Positions 1-8,421 of a DNA stretch of 64,000 nt are shown piece after piece. Source of the stretch: Micromonospora_I sp040659735 (GTDB lineage Bacteria > Actinomycetota > Actinomycetes > Mycobacteriales > Micromonosporaceae). The translations under genes and the position numbers were made by a program. Position 1 is the first letter of the stretch. Each line of letters opens with the position of its first letter. Location: the NCBI RefSeq assembly GCF_040659735.1, contig NZ_JBFANZ010000003.1:124001-188000 (forward strand). Reading direction: 5' to 3'. Below the pieces are notes generated by a model. The model was not told the DNA's origin. It saw only the letters and a program-made list of their open reading frames with translations, and searched no databases.

Positions 1-2
1 CG

Positions 3-305
3 GCGAAACCGACGCCTCGCCGCACGCAACCGCCGCCGAAGCCCGTCATCCTTGGACCGAGCGACGGCCGTGCCCTGTACGCGATGCTCAACGAATACTG
101 CGCGAGCACCTCGAACGGGCAGGCGCGGGCCTGGCTGCGTGACATGCGCGGATCGGCGGAGAACAACTGGCTTTGCCGTCAGCAGGGCCGGCCGGACAGG
201 GTCATCGACATGACCGCCGCCTGCGTACGCGAGTACGGCAAGGGCGCGGTCGCCCGCTACACCGACCGCAACGACCTGACCTCGTGGCGCTGTTTCAGCC
301 GCTGA
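3..305 (+). CDS. C-terminal part of an unrecognised protein (truncated by window edge)
   Basis: The frame is open from the first bases of the window to a TGA at 303-305, so only the last 100 residues are visible. The visible part starts with a Pro/Arg/Lys-rich linker (about residues 1-18) and continues as a compact segment with three Cys residues and aromatic residues (AWLRDMRG, NNWLCRQ, VREYGKG), ending in WRCFSR. An extracytoplasmic domain behind a proline-rich linker would fit, but the start is missing and I recognise no family. It converges on the GH48 gene, with three strong hairpins between the two stops. Confidence 0.5.
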   Translation, partial: AKPTPRRTQPPPKPVILGPSDGRALYAMLNEYCASTSNGQARAWLRDMRGSAENNWLCRQQGRPDRVIDMTAACVREYGKGAVARYTDRNDLTSWRCFSR

Positions 306-324
306 TGCCACCGGCACACAGGAC

Positions 325-363
325 GTGGTCGTCTCGCCCCGCAACGGGGCGGTAGACGACCAC
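325..363. terminator. Strong hairpin, candidate bidirectional terminator (1 of 3)
   Basis: A perfect 10-bp outer stem (325-334 with 354-363, GTGGTCGTCT/AGACGACCAC) encloses an inner GCCCCG/CGGGGC stem (336-341 with 345-350) with a CAA loop. It lies 20 bp after the stop of the left-edge gene. There is no T-tract, so termination is inferred from the convergent setting and stem strength. Confidence 0.55.
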
Positions 364-373
364 GACCCGGGGT

Positions 374-423
374 GTGGTGGGCCGGCCGGACCGCTGCGTT
401 GTCCGATCCGGCCAGCCCACCAC
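374..423. terminator. Strong hairpin, candidate terminator (2 of 3)
   Basis: The outer stem is 9 bp (374-382 with 415-423, GTGGTGGGC/GCCCACCAC). The inner stem is 7 bp (384-390 with 407-413, GGCCGGA/TCCGGCC). It is the second of three hairpins in the convergent gap between the left-edge gene and the GH48 gene. No T-tract is visible. Confidence 0.45.
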
Positions 424-513
424 CGTTGGCCTGACCGTGGGAATCAGGCCGTCCATGGCCGGCGCTCAACCGTCGGCGCCGCTGCGACGGGTCGAGGCGC
501 GGGCCGCCGAGCG

Positions 514-546
514 GTCCGGATGGGCGGCAGCGCCGCCCATCCGGAC
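514..546 (-). terminator. Perfect 15-bp hairpin just past the GH48 stop
   Basis: Two perfect 15-bp arms (514-528 and 532-546) are separated by the 3-nt loop AGC. The hairpin starts 4 bp beyond the GH48 stop codon at 551. This is the expected place for a terminator of that minus-strand gene, although no T-run follows. Confidence 0.6.
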
Positions 547-550
547 GGAC

Positions 551-3457
551 TCAGCCGGTGGGAAAGAGACTGCCGAAGTCGGCGAACGCCATGGCGATGT
601 CCGACTGGGCCCAGAAGCGGTGGTACCGGAACTGCGGCGCGGCGCCGCCGTTGAGGTACGCCTGGACCTTCGGCCAGTCCGGGTCGTTCTTGTAGAACGA
701 GCGGATGTCGAGGAAGGTCTTGCCCGGGGCGATGGCGTCACCGTTGGGCATGGTGCCCGTCCAGCCCGGCGGCAGGTAGAGGCCCTGGCCGGTGGAGGCG
801 TTGTAGACATCGTCGAAGCGGCCGTAGTCGGTGCGGGTCTCCACCGTGGAGATGCCCTTCGCCTCGGCGTTGGCGTACATCGCGTCGAGCAGCCCCTTGG
901 CGGTGTTCTTCGCCGCGGCGTTGCCCGACTTCGCCGCGTACCACATCAGGGTCCGGGCGTACGCCGCACCGACTCCGACGTCGCGACCCTTGGCCGTGAC
1001 CTCGACGTGCAGGCCGGTGTTGGCCGCCGGGCTCGACGGGTTCCACGTGGCCGGCGCGCCGGTCCACCTCAGGTCGGACGGGATCTCGAAGTTGCCGCCG
1101 GTGCCGATCGTGGTGTTCGCGATCGCCCACGGCACCCACTTGTCGAGGATGGCCTTGGCCTTGGCGTTACCGGTCGCGTAGTAGAGCTCCGCGACCCGGT
1201 GCAGCGACCAGACCTGCATTCCGAACCACTGGTTGCTGCCCGGGTCCTCGTAGACGGGGTGGTCGTCGTAGAACATGCCGTAGAAGGTCGGCTTGCCGGC
1301 CGGCGGCTGGGCGTACGAGCCGTCCCAGCTGTTCGTGGCGCCGCCGGCGATGCCGCCCTCGGCGGACTGCAGCCACTGGTAGAACTCCAACTGCCGGTTG
1401 AGGCTGTTGGTCCAGTCCGTCACCGCGGTCGGCGACTTCGGCTTGAGTTCGGCGACGTTGGTCAGCGCCCACGCGGTCATGGGGTTCTGGTAGCCGAAGT
1501 GGTTGTGACTCGAACCGATCCGCCACGACCAGCCGGCGGCCGCGTCGGTGGCACCACCCCAGGCGTAGTACCAGGACATCAGGTAATGCGCGGAGTCCTT
1601 ACCGGTGCCGGCCGGGCAGGCGGAGGCGCCGACACAGTTACCGATCTTCTTGAAGTACTTGTCGAACATGGCGTACCGCAGGTAGTCGCCCATCTTGGCG
1701 GCCTTGGCCACCGTGGCCGCCACGTCGGCCTCCTTGCCCTGCGCCTTGGCCCAGGTCAGCGCCCAGTAGGCGGCCTGGATGGCGCGGGCGTCGGCGTCCG
1801 GCGCGTTGGTGTACTTCCACTGCTTCGCGGGGCTGCCGGAGTCCTTGATGGAGATATCGAGGTAGCCGTACGGGCCGCCGTGCTTGAACGTCTCGCAGGA
1901 GGGCTGCGGCACGGTCTCCCACACCGACTCCTGCGGACCGCGCTGGAAGGTGTTGATGTACGCGGGCCGGGTGGTGCCGTCACCGCAGCGGCCGAAGCCG
2001 TACGTGTTGTCGACGTCGAGCAGCCAGTGCATGCCGTAGATGTCGCCGGTGCCGTACGTCGACTGCAGCTCGCTGCGGAGTGGGTCGGCTCCGACGGGCA
2101 CGTTGGGCTGCAGCTGTGAGGGGTACTGGCTGGGCAGGTTGTACTCGGCGGCGTACTGGGGGGTGCCGTTGACGCCGGCGGTCGGCTGGTCGGCGTGGGA
2201 CGGAATGATGTATTTCTCCGTCACCGTCCAGGCGTTGTTGAACGGCGCCCAGTTCTGGGTGACCCGCCCGTACTGCGCCTCCATCCAGATCCAGAAGCTG
2301 AACGCCTCCGAGGTGGTCTCGTGGCCGTGGTCGGGCGCCTCGACGATGAGCGTCTCGATCGAGTGGTAGGGCACCCCCTCCGGGCTGAAGTAGCCGGAGT
2401 TCTTGATCTTGTTGTACTGCTCGAGGAAGCGCGCGGTGTAGGGGTTGCTGCCGCCCGGGGTGTCGTTGTCGATCTCGGTGACGGCGATCGGCAGTGGGGA
2501 CAGCCCGGTCGCGGAGGCGGTCACCGTCGCGGTGCCGCTCACGGTGTCGGTGTCTTCCGCCGCCGCGACGGTGACGCTGACTCCGGTGTTCCAGTTGGCC
2601 GGGGTCAAGGTCACGGACGTGGGGTTCACTGTGACGTCCGCGTCTCCGCTGCGGGCCAGGCTCACCGGCACGTTGCCGCTCGGCGCCGCGCTGAGCTTGA
2701 GGTTGACCGTGCCGCTGCCGCCCTCGGCGACGCTCAACGACGACGGCGTCGCGACGAGTTGCGGACCGGAGGCCGGGTTGACGGTGTACGACTTCTCCGA
2801 GACGGCGGTGAGATTGGTGTTGTCGTACGCCCGGGCCTGCACCGTGTAGCTTCCGGCGGGCTGGTTTTCGAGCGTGTACGCGTACGGCGCGGTGGTGTCG
2901 GTGTTGACCAGCAGGCCGTTGCGGTAGAACTCGACCTTCGCGATGCTGCCGTCGGGGTCGCTGGCCGTCGCGGACAGCGGCACGGTGGCCGGCGCGGTGA
3001 AGGGTCCGGCCGGCACGGTCAGCGCGACCGTCGGCGGCTGCTGTGCGGTGCCGCCGCAGGTCACCCCGTTGATCGAGAAAGAGGTGGGTTTGGCGTTGGT
3101 GCCGCTGTACGTGCCGTTGAAGCCGATGTTGGTGGACTGGTTGGTGCCGAGGTTGCCGTTGTACGACAGGCTCGTGGCGGTGACCTCGTTGCCGGACTGG
3201 GCCCAGGTGGCGGACCAGCCCTGGGTGACGCGCTGGTTGCCCGGGAAGGCGAACTTGAGCGTCCAGCCGCTGATCGGGTCGCCGATGTTCTTGACCGTGA
3301 CGCTGGCGGTAAAGCCCGTGCTCCAGTCGTTGGTCGCATAGACCACGTCGCAGGAGGTGGCCGCGTTGGCGACGCCGGGGACGACGGCGACACCTCCCAC
3401 GACCAGCGCGCCGGTGGCGAGTAACGCCAGCCGTCGTCTTGTGGCGGTGAGTTCCAT
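551..3457 (-). CDS. Secreted GH48 reducing-end cellobiohydrolase with CBM2
   Basis: This exported processive cellulase (968 aa) is expected to release cellobiose from crystalline cellulose. Order of domains: Tat/Sec-like signal peptide (RRRLA, hydrophobic core, cut near ANA-AT, residue ~33); CBM2 (~34-130, SCDVVYATNDWSTGF to SINGVTC); an Ig-like domain (~140-225); a Calx-beta-like domain (~230-335, LSVAEGGSG to EIDND); then GH48 (~345-968). HETTSEAF holds the Glu that acts as proton donor in GH48 enzymes. The ATG at 3457 is preferred over an upstream start 105 bp earlier because GAGGAG lies ~9 nt before it and the signal peptide begins there. Two CebR-type operators lie upstream, and the divergent neighbour is a beta-glucosidase, so the pair is probably cellobiose-induced. 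Confidence 0.95.
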   Translation of the reverse strand: MELTATRRRLALLATGALVVGGVAVVPGVANAATSCDVVYATNDWSTGFTASVTVKNIGDPISGWTLKFAFPGNQRVTQGWSATWAQSGNEVTATSLSYNGNLGTNQSTNIGFNGTYSGTNAKPTSFSINGVTCGGTAQQPPTVALTVPAGPFTAPATVPLSATASDPDGSIAKVEFYRNGLLVNTDTTAPYAYTLENQPAGSYTVQARAYDNTNLTAVSEKSYTVNPASGPQLVATPSSLSVAEGGSGTVNLKLSAAPSGNVPVSLARSGDADVTVNPTSVTLTPANWNTGVSVTVAAAEDTDTVSGTATVTASATGLSPLPIAVTEIDNDTPGGSNPYTARFLEQYNKIKNSGYFSPEGVPYHSIETLIVEAPDHGHETTSEAFSFWIWMEAQYGRVTQNWAPFNNAWTVTEKYIIPSHADQPTAGVNGTPQYAAEYNLPSQYPSQLQPNVPVGADPLRSELQSTYGTGDIYGMHWLLDVDNTYGFGRCGDGTTRPAYINTFQRGPQESVWETVPQPSCETFKHGGPYGYLDISIKDSGSPAKQWKYTNAPDADARAIQAAYWALTWAKAQGKEADVAATVAKAAKMGDYLRYAMFDKYFKKIGNCVGASACPAGTGKDSAHYLMSWYYAWGGATDAAAGWSWRIGSSHNHFGYQNPMTAWALTNVAELKPKSPTAVTDWTNSLNRQLEFYQWLQSAEGGIAGGATNSWDGSYAQPPAGKPTFYGMFYDDHPVYEDPGSNQWFGMQVWSLHRVAELYYATGNAKAKAILDKWVPWAIANTTIGTGGNFEIPSDLRWTGAPATWNPSSPAANTGLHVEVTAKGRDVGVGAAYARTLMWYAAKSGNAAAKNTAKGLLDAMYANAEAKGISTVETRTDYGRFDDVYNASTGQGLYLPPGWTGTMPNGDAIAPGKTFLDIRSFYKNDPDWPKVQAYLNGGAAPQFRYHRFWAQSDIAMAFADFGSLFPTG

Positions 3458-3713
3458 TTCCTGACTTCTCCTCGCGGACCGGGCCGGGGCCGCGAGCCCC
3501 GGCTGGGCGCCGTCCGCGCGGCGTGCCGCGGGTAGGGCGGAAAGCGCCTGGAAGGTGGTCAACCCGTCCCGGACCGGGGTCGGCGTACGACGGAGGGGCG
3601 CCGGACGTGGCGGCTCCGGTCAGTGCGGGGCGCCGTGCCGAAACTCGGATGCCCTGAGGCGGCCCGCGGTCGCGTGCGTTGGCTCCCTCACGCGATAGTT
3701 CGACAGTCTTCCA

Positions 3714-3727
3714 TGGGAGCGCTCCCG
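3714..3727. promoter_or_regulatory. CebR/CelR-type operator, copy 1
   Basis: TGGGAGCGCTCCCG matches 13 of 14 bases of TGGGAGCGCTCCCA, the operator known for the LacI-family cellobiose regulators CebR (Streptomyces) and CelR (Thermobifida). It lies 257 bp upstream of the GH48 start. No CebR gene lies in the window. Confidence 0.85.
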
Positions 3728-3876
3728 CAGCAAGTGGAGTCGGCTGTGACTCCATTGAGGACCGCGGCCTGCGGGGTTCGACCCGCGGCACAAGGGGCAC
3801 GCGAGGTGCCGCTTGTTTCGATCATGTTTTGGGTCTTTCACAAAGCCGTTACGGCGACTACAGTCCAGACCAACGT

Positions 3877-3898
3877 CGATGGGAGCGCTTCCATCGAT
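3877..3898. promoter_or_regulatory. CebR/CelR-type operator, copy 2
   Basis: TGGGAGCGCTTCCA (3880-3893) differs by one base from the CebR/CelR consensus. It is embedded in a longer near-perfect 22-bp palindrome with TCGA/TCGA flanks. It lies ~420 bp upstream of GH48 and ~530 bp upstream of the beta-glucosidase, so it may serve GH48 or both genes. Confidence 0.85.
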
Positions 3899-4367
3899 AA
3901 GCGTGCAAGTCCATGACGCTGCACCACATGGACGTGCCACCCGACATCACGAGTGGCACGAACGCCCAGCCGTGAGGCTGACGGCGGGCCAGCCCGGACT
4001 CCGCCACCAGCCGACCACCACTCGCTTCGAGAGGAGGTTGCACCAGAGCCACTCGCGTGGCCCGGCTCCCGCGCGGCACGCACGACCCCGGACGCCAGTT
4101 CTGTTCGTGCGTGTGAAGAAGTGATCGTGGGGGCGGGGGTTGCCCTCCCCGTCCCCACGCTACCCCGTCCGGAGCTACGGGGGATATCGGCCGACGGGAC
4201 AGGCGCAGCGCGCCGGAACCGGTCGGCCGTCCTGCGTTCCGGCACGTGCGCGACGCCCCCGGGCTTCCGGCAACGTGCCCGCAGATCGGAGCGGGCCTCG
4301 GACAAGGCAGGCCACCGTCGCCAACCCGACGACCGATACCCCGCCCCGGAGCTTTGCCGGTATCGTT

Positions 4368-4381
4368 TGGGAGCGCTCCCG
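4368..4381. promoter_or_regulatory. CebR/CelR-type operator, copy 3
   Basis: TGGGAGCGCTCCCG lies 43 bp before the beta-glucosidase ATG, where repressor binding would block that promoter directly. It has the same 13/14 match as copy 1. Confidence 0.88.
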
Positions 4382-4424
4382 GAATCTTGACGAGGATCGG
4401 CCCACTCCCGAGGAGACCCCGACC

Positions 4425-5903
4425 ATGCCCGTACCGACCCGGCGTAACCTGAACCACCCCGCCGCCGGCACCGCAACCGCCGCCGGGCTCTCCGAAAGCA
4501 CCAGCATCGCGGGCACGCCCGACGATCCGCTCCCCCGCGGCGACGACCCGCGGCGCGACCCGAGCCCCGAACAACCACTCAGCCTCCGCTTCCCGGACGG
4601 GTTCGGCTGGGGCGCGGCGACCTCGGCGTACCAGATCGAGGGGGCGACCAAGGAGGACGGCCGGGGCGAGTCCATCTGGGACACCTTCAGTCACACCCCG
4701 GGTCGCACCCGTGGCGGCGACACCGGCGACGTCGCCATCGACCACTATCACCGCTACCTCGCCGACCTCGACCTGATGAGGGAACTGGGGCTGCGCACGT
4801 ACCGGTTCTCCATCTCCTGGCCGCGGGTGCAGGCCGATGGGACCGGCCAGCCCAACCAACGCGGCCTCGACTTCTACCGCCGCCTCGTGGCCGGACTGCA
4901 CGAGCGCGGGATCGAACCCATGGCCACCCTCTTCCACTGGGACCTGCCGCAGGCATTACAGGACCTGGGTGGTTGGGAATCGCGCGAGGTGGCATACCGC
5001 TTCGCCGACTACGCCGACGCCGTCTTCCGGGCGCTCGGCGCCGACGTGCCGGTCTGGCTGACCATCAACGAGCCCAAGACGGTGGTCCAGAACGGCTATA
5101 TCCACGGCCACCACGCGCCCGGCCGACGCGGCGACGAGCCGGCCGCCTACCTCGTCGCACACCACCTGCAACTCGCGCACGGACTCGCCGTGCAGGCGCT
5201 TCGGGCCACCGGCAACGGCGGGCGGATCGGACCGGCGCTCAACCTGCACCCGTGCTACCCGGCCGACGACAGCGCGGCCGCACGCGAGGCCACCGCGCTC
5301 TACGACGGGTACGAGAACCGGCTGTACCTCGACTCCATCCTCACCGGCGCCTACCCGGTGGACGTGCTGGCCGACCTCGGCCCGCACAGCCGGATGGTGA
5401 ACGCGATCCGCGACGGTGACCTGGCCGTCATCTCCGCCCCGGTCGACCTGCTGGCGGTGCAGTACTACACCCCCATCTACGTCACCGGCGACGGCGGCGC
5501 CGTGCGGAAATGGCCGACGTCCGAGGCGGACTGGCAGCAGATCTACCCGGACGGGATGTACGACACGCTCACCCGGGTGACCCGCGACTACGGCCGGATC
5601 CCACTCACCGTCACCGAGAACGGCCTGCCCACGCCGGATGTGCTCGGCGCCGACGGCACCATCGACGACGCCGGCCGGGTCACCTTCCTGCGCGACCACC
5701 TCGCCGCCGCGCACCGGGCGATCGCGGACGGGGTGCCGTTGGAGAGCTACCACGTCTGGTCCCTGCTGGACAATTTCGAATGGGCGGAGGGCTACGAGCA
5801 GCGCTGGGGCCTCATCCACGTCGACTACCCCACGCAGCGGCGCACGTTCAAGCGCAGCGCCCACTGGTACCGCCGGGTCATCGCCAGCAACACCGTGCAG
5901 TGA
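4425..5903 (+). CDS. GH1 beta-glucosidase (cytoplasmic)
   Basis: This 492-aa enzyme is expected to hydrolyse imported cellobiose to glucose. After a disordered Pro/Arg-rich N-terminal extension of ~45 residues, the GH1 barrel begins at FPDGFGWGAATSAYQIEG. The acid/base Glu is in TINEPKT and the nucleophile Glu in TVTENGL. VWSLLDNFEWAEGY near the end forms part of the sugar site. No signal peptide is visible, so it acts inside the cell. The ATG at 4425 follows GAGGAGACCCCGACC; the frame is open further upstream but unsupported by a ribosome site. A CebR-type operator sits 43 bp upstream, and the gene is divergent from the GH48 cellulase that would generate its substrate. Confidence 0.94.
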   Translation: MPVPTRRNLNHPAAGTATAAGLSESTSIAGTPDDPLPRGDDPRRDPSPEQPLSLRFPDGFGWGAATSAYQIEGATKEDGRGESIWDTFSHTPGRTRGGDTGDVAIDHYHRYLADLDLMRELGLRTYRFSISWPRVQADGTGQPNQRGLDFYRRLVAGLHERGIEPMATLFHWDLPQALQDLGGWESREVAYRFADYADAVFRALGADVPVWLTINEPKTVVQNGYIHGHHAPGRRGDEPAAYLVAHHLQLAHGLAVQALRATGNGGRIGPALNLHPCYPADDSAAAREATALYDGYENRLYLDSILTGAYPVDVLADLGPHSRMVNAIRDGDLAVISAPVDLLAVQYYTPIYVTGDGGAVRKWPTSEADWQQIYPDGMYDTLTRVTRDYGRIPLTVTENGLPTPDVLGADGTIDDAGRVTFLRDHLAAAHRAIADGVPLESYHVWSLLDNFEWAEGYEQRWGLIHVDYPTQRRTFKRSAHWYRRVIASNTVQ

Positions 5904-5964
5904 CATCGGTGGCGCGCGCGGGGTGACCGGCCCGCCTCGACAGGGCCCATCGGGAGGACCCGCC

Positions 5965-6450
5965 ATGATGGACAGTCCGGCGAAACGTCCGGTCACCGGA
6001 CCGCAGCTCGCTCTGCTGCGGCGCGGGCTCGGTGCACGCGGCCGGGTGGAGCGATGGACCGAACTCAGCGGCGACCTGATCGGCACCGACTTCGCCTTGT
6101 TCACGCGGGTGGAAGGCATGGCGCTGAGCGAGGTCGGGAACGGCTACCGAAAATTCATCGACGGCGAGTGCCGCAGCTCCTCGATGGCTACGCGGCCGTT
6201 GCAGCGACCCCGATCGAGCTGACCGCACGCACCCGGCGTCGGCTCGCTCTCTACCCGAGCTACCGCTACCTGATCATGGCTATCGAAGGAGCCGCCCGCA
6301 GCCGGGACGGCGCGGCGCGGACACAGTTCGAGGGACGGCTCTGCGGCCTGCCCGACGCCCGGCTGACCGCCCTGGGTGACCCGTCATACCGTCGGTTGCG
6401 CTCCGCCATCCGCCGGGACGGGACCGGTATTTCCGCCGTACGCTGGCCAC
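5965..6450 (+). pseudogene. Decayed aminoglycoside-phosphotransferase-like gene
   Basis: An ATG-ATG start with a good ribosome site (GGGAGGACC) opens an 85-codon frame. Its first ~33 residues (LLRRGLGARGRVERWTELSG) resemble the N-terminal lobe start of APH-family kinases. The reading then jumps to a segment that looks like the C-terminus of the same family, and homology continues in another frame (GTG at 6168: QLLDGYAAVAATPIE, RRRLALYPSYRYLIMAIE) up to the next gene. The ATP-binding and catalytic core (HGDxxxxN, DxD) is absent. I read this as an internal deletion plus frameshift. The family call rests on pattern memory; the alternative is a small unknown gene of 5965-6222. Confidence 0.5.
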
Positions 6451-6451
6451 G

Positions 6452-7963
6452 GTGTTTACTTCAGGGCTTCGGCTGCACGAGCGTTACACCCTGGCCGAAC
6501 AGATCGGCCAGGGCGGGATGTCGGATGTCTGGCGGGCCGTGGACGAGCTGCTCGGCCGCCCCGTCGCGGTCAAGGCACTCGCCCCGACGGTCGATCCCGC
6601 GCTCCGGGCGGCGACCCGGCGCGAGGCCCGCGCGGCCGCCCGGCTCACCCATCCCCACGTGACCCAGGTCTACGACTACGGCGAGGCGACGCTGCCCGAT
6701 GGTGAGGTCGTGCCCTACCTCGTCATGGAGCTGGTCGAGGGGCGCAACCTGGCCGAGCGCCTCGAGCACGGACCGCTGCCCTGGCCGGCGGCGACCCGGG
6801 TCGCCGCGCAGGTCGCCACCGGGCTCGCCGCCGCGCACCGGCTCGGCGTGGTGCACCGCGACATCAAGCCCGGCAACGTGATGCTCACGTCGACCGGCGT
6901 GAAGATCCTCGATTTCGGCATCGCGGCGCTCGCCGACGGCGGCCCCGACCCTGACGGCGGCTGGCTCGTCGGCACCCCGGCGTACGCGGCGCCCGAACGG
7001 CTGAAGCACGACGCCGCGCACCCGGCGACCGACGTCTATGCCCTCGGCGCCCTGCTCTACGAGTGCCTGGCCGGGGAGCTCCCGATCGCGGTGGCCAGTT
7101 GGTCGGAGGCGGCCAGCGCGCACGAGGACGACGTGCCGGTCGAGCCGCCCGCCGTCCCCGGGCTACCTCCGGTGGTCGCCGAGCTCTGCCTCGCCTCCCT
7201 CTCGCGCGACCCGGACGCCCGCCCGGGCGCCGAGCAGCTCGCCGCCGAGCTGAACGCGACGCTCGGCGTGATCACCGAATTCCCGGACCCGGTCACCGGC
7301 GCGCCGCACATCCCACACCAGCAGCCGCGTACCGTCCCGGACCGCCCCGTCGCGGCGTCGGCCGGCGGGTCGCTGCCCCGCCCACGGTTCATGGCGTCCG
7401 CGCCCGTCACCGTCGCCCACCCGCCGCCACGTGAGCTGGAGACGGGGTACGAGCCGTATCTGATGGAGGACGCGGCGCCCCGGTCCCGGCTCGCGACGGT
7501 CGTCGTCGCCGGTGGGGTGATCGCCGCGGGGCTCAGCGTCATCATCGCCTCGGCGGCGTTCCTCAGCACCCCGCAGGCGCCGAACGGCGTGGCGGCGGGC
7601 GGCACGCCACCGGCGGCCACCGCCCCGGCCGTCGTGCTCCCCTCGCCGCCGGCGGCCACGGCGCGCCCGCTGCCCAGCACGCCGCGCTCCGCAGTGGACG
7701 AGATCGATTCACTCCTCGGCGAAGCAGTGGCCGCCGGACAGATCCGCGAGGACTTCGCACGCGATCTGCGCAAGCACCTGGACGACGTGCGTGAACGTGT
7801 CGCGGAGGGACGGGACCCGCGCAGCAAGGCGCAGGACCTCCGAAAGAAGATCACCGATCGGCGCCGGGAGGGCGCCATCCCCCCGGACACCGCGACCCGG
7901 CTGGAACTGCTGCTGCTCCCGCTGCTGTTCGACGGCGAGCAGCAGCGGGACGGCAACAACTGA
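6452..7963 (+). CDS. Membrane-anchored Ser/Thr protein kinase
   Basis: This 503-aa PknB-type kinase has all core motifs: the glycine loop GQGGMSDVW (~19-27), catalytic Lys in VAVKALA (K41), HRDIKPGN (~134-141), DFG (~154) and the activation-segment end TPAYAAPERL. A single membrane helix lies at ~347-370, so the kinase is cytoplasmic. The ~130-residue outside part has no PASTA repeats but a charged helical tail. The GTG start fits the family opening MFTSGLRLHERYTL. No Shine-Dalgarno is visible; TACGCT at 6439-6444 could be a -10 element giving a leaderless mRNA. It converges on the conservon pair. Confidence 0.9.
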   Translation: MFTSGLRLHERYTLAEQIGQGGMSDVWRAVDELLGRPVAVKALAPTVDPALRAATRREARAAARLTHPHVTQVYDYGEATLPDGEVVPYLVMELVEGRNLAERLEHGPLPWPAATRVAAQVATGLAAAHRLGVVHRDIKPGNVMLTSTGVKILDFGIAALADGGPDPDGGWLVGTPAYAAPERLKHDAAHPATDVYALGALLYECLAGELPIAVASWSEAASAHEDDVPVEPPAVPGLPPVVAELCLASLSRDPDARPGAEQLAAELNATLGVITEFPDPVTGAPHIPHQQPRTVPDRPVAASAGGSLPRPRFMASAPVTVAHPPPRELETGYEPYLMEDAAPRSRLATVVVAGGVIAAGLSVIIASAAFLSTPQAPNGVAAGGTPPAATAPAVVLPSPPAATARPLPSTPRSAVDEIDSLLGEAVAAGQIREDFARDLRKHLDDVRERVAEGRDPRSKAQDLRKKITDRRREGAIPPDTATRLELLLLPLLFDGEQQRDGNN

Positions 7964-7997
7964 CGGCGTCGGTCAGCCGGCTCGCGACGCCGCGTCA
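7961..7997. terminator. Hairpin between convergent genes
   Basis: GGCGTCG (7965-7971) pairs with CGACGCC (7985-7991), extended by TGAC/GTCA across a 2-nt bulge. It fills the 35-bp gap between the kinase stop and the roadblock-gene stop, so it could end transcription from both sides. No T-tract is present. Confidence 0.45.
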
Positions 7998-7998
7998 G

Positions 7999-8421
7999 TC
8001 AGCGCGGCAACGCCTGCTGAAGCTCCTCACGCAGCGCCGGGGTCAACATCTCCCCCGCCTGCTTGGCCAGCCGCGCCATCTCGTAGCCCACCACGCCGAC
8101 GTCCGCGTCGCCCGCGGCGAGTGTGGCCAAAATGGACCCGTCGCGGATGTTCATGACGAGGAAGTATCCGCGCCCCATCTCCACGACCGTCTGCTTCACC
8201 ACATCGCCGTCGAACATCTGCGCGGCACCCGTGGTGATGCTCGACAGCCCCGAGGTCACGGCGGCGAGCTTGTCCGCGTGATCGCGGGGCAGGTGGTCCG
8301 ACACCGCCACCAGCAGTCCGTCGGTGGAGACGACGATCGCGTGCGCCACCCCCGGAACACGCTCGGCGAACGCGCTGACCAGCCAGCTCAGGTCACGGGC
8401 CTCTTGGCTGAGCGTCTTCAA
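7999..8421 (-). CDS. cvnB: Roadblock/LC7-domain protein, conservon CvnB type
   Basis: This 140-aa protein is almost entirely a roadblock/LC7 domain (DLSWLVSAFAERVPGVAHAIVVS to QTVVEMGRGYFLVMNI). In actinobacterial conservons it partners a sensor kinase (CvnA) and a Ras-like GTPase. I place the start at TTG 8421: it overlaps the kinase stop in TTGA, and GAGGAG lies 6-8 nt upstream, which signals translational coupling. The usual next genes (DUF742 protein, GTPase) are absent. A hydrolase or enzymatic role is not expected; such proteins are dimeric adaptors. Confidence 0.88.
   Translation of the reverse strand: MKTLSQEARDLSWLVSAFAERVPGVAHAIVVSTDGLLVAVSDHLPRDHADKLAAVTSGLSSITTGAAQMFDGDVVKQTVVEMGRGYFLVMNIRDGSILATLAAGDADVGVVGYEMARLAKQAGEMLTPALREELQQALPR

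Larger units (their letters stand above)
3458..4424. other. Long divergent regulatory region, GH48 / beta-glucosidase
   Basis: These 967 bp separate two divergent starts. I see no convincing gene here: the open frames lack ribosome sites and recognisable sequence. It holds three LacI-type operators (annotated separately) and an 8-bp inverted repeat, CGTGCCAC/GTGGCACG, at 3933-3940 and 3953-3960. The GH48 promoter probably lies between or near the first two operators, implying a 5' leader of a few hundred bases. Confidence 0.6.

Noticed and set aside
3765..3800. tRNA-like T-arm (GGGGTTCGACCCGC) upstream of GH48
   Set aside because: GGTTCGACC fits a T-loop by chance, but the 5-7-5 spacing is wrong and no anticodon arm, D-arm or acceptor stem is present around it.
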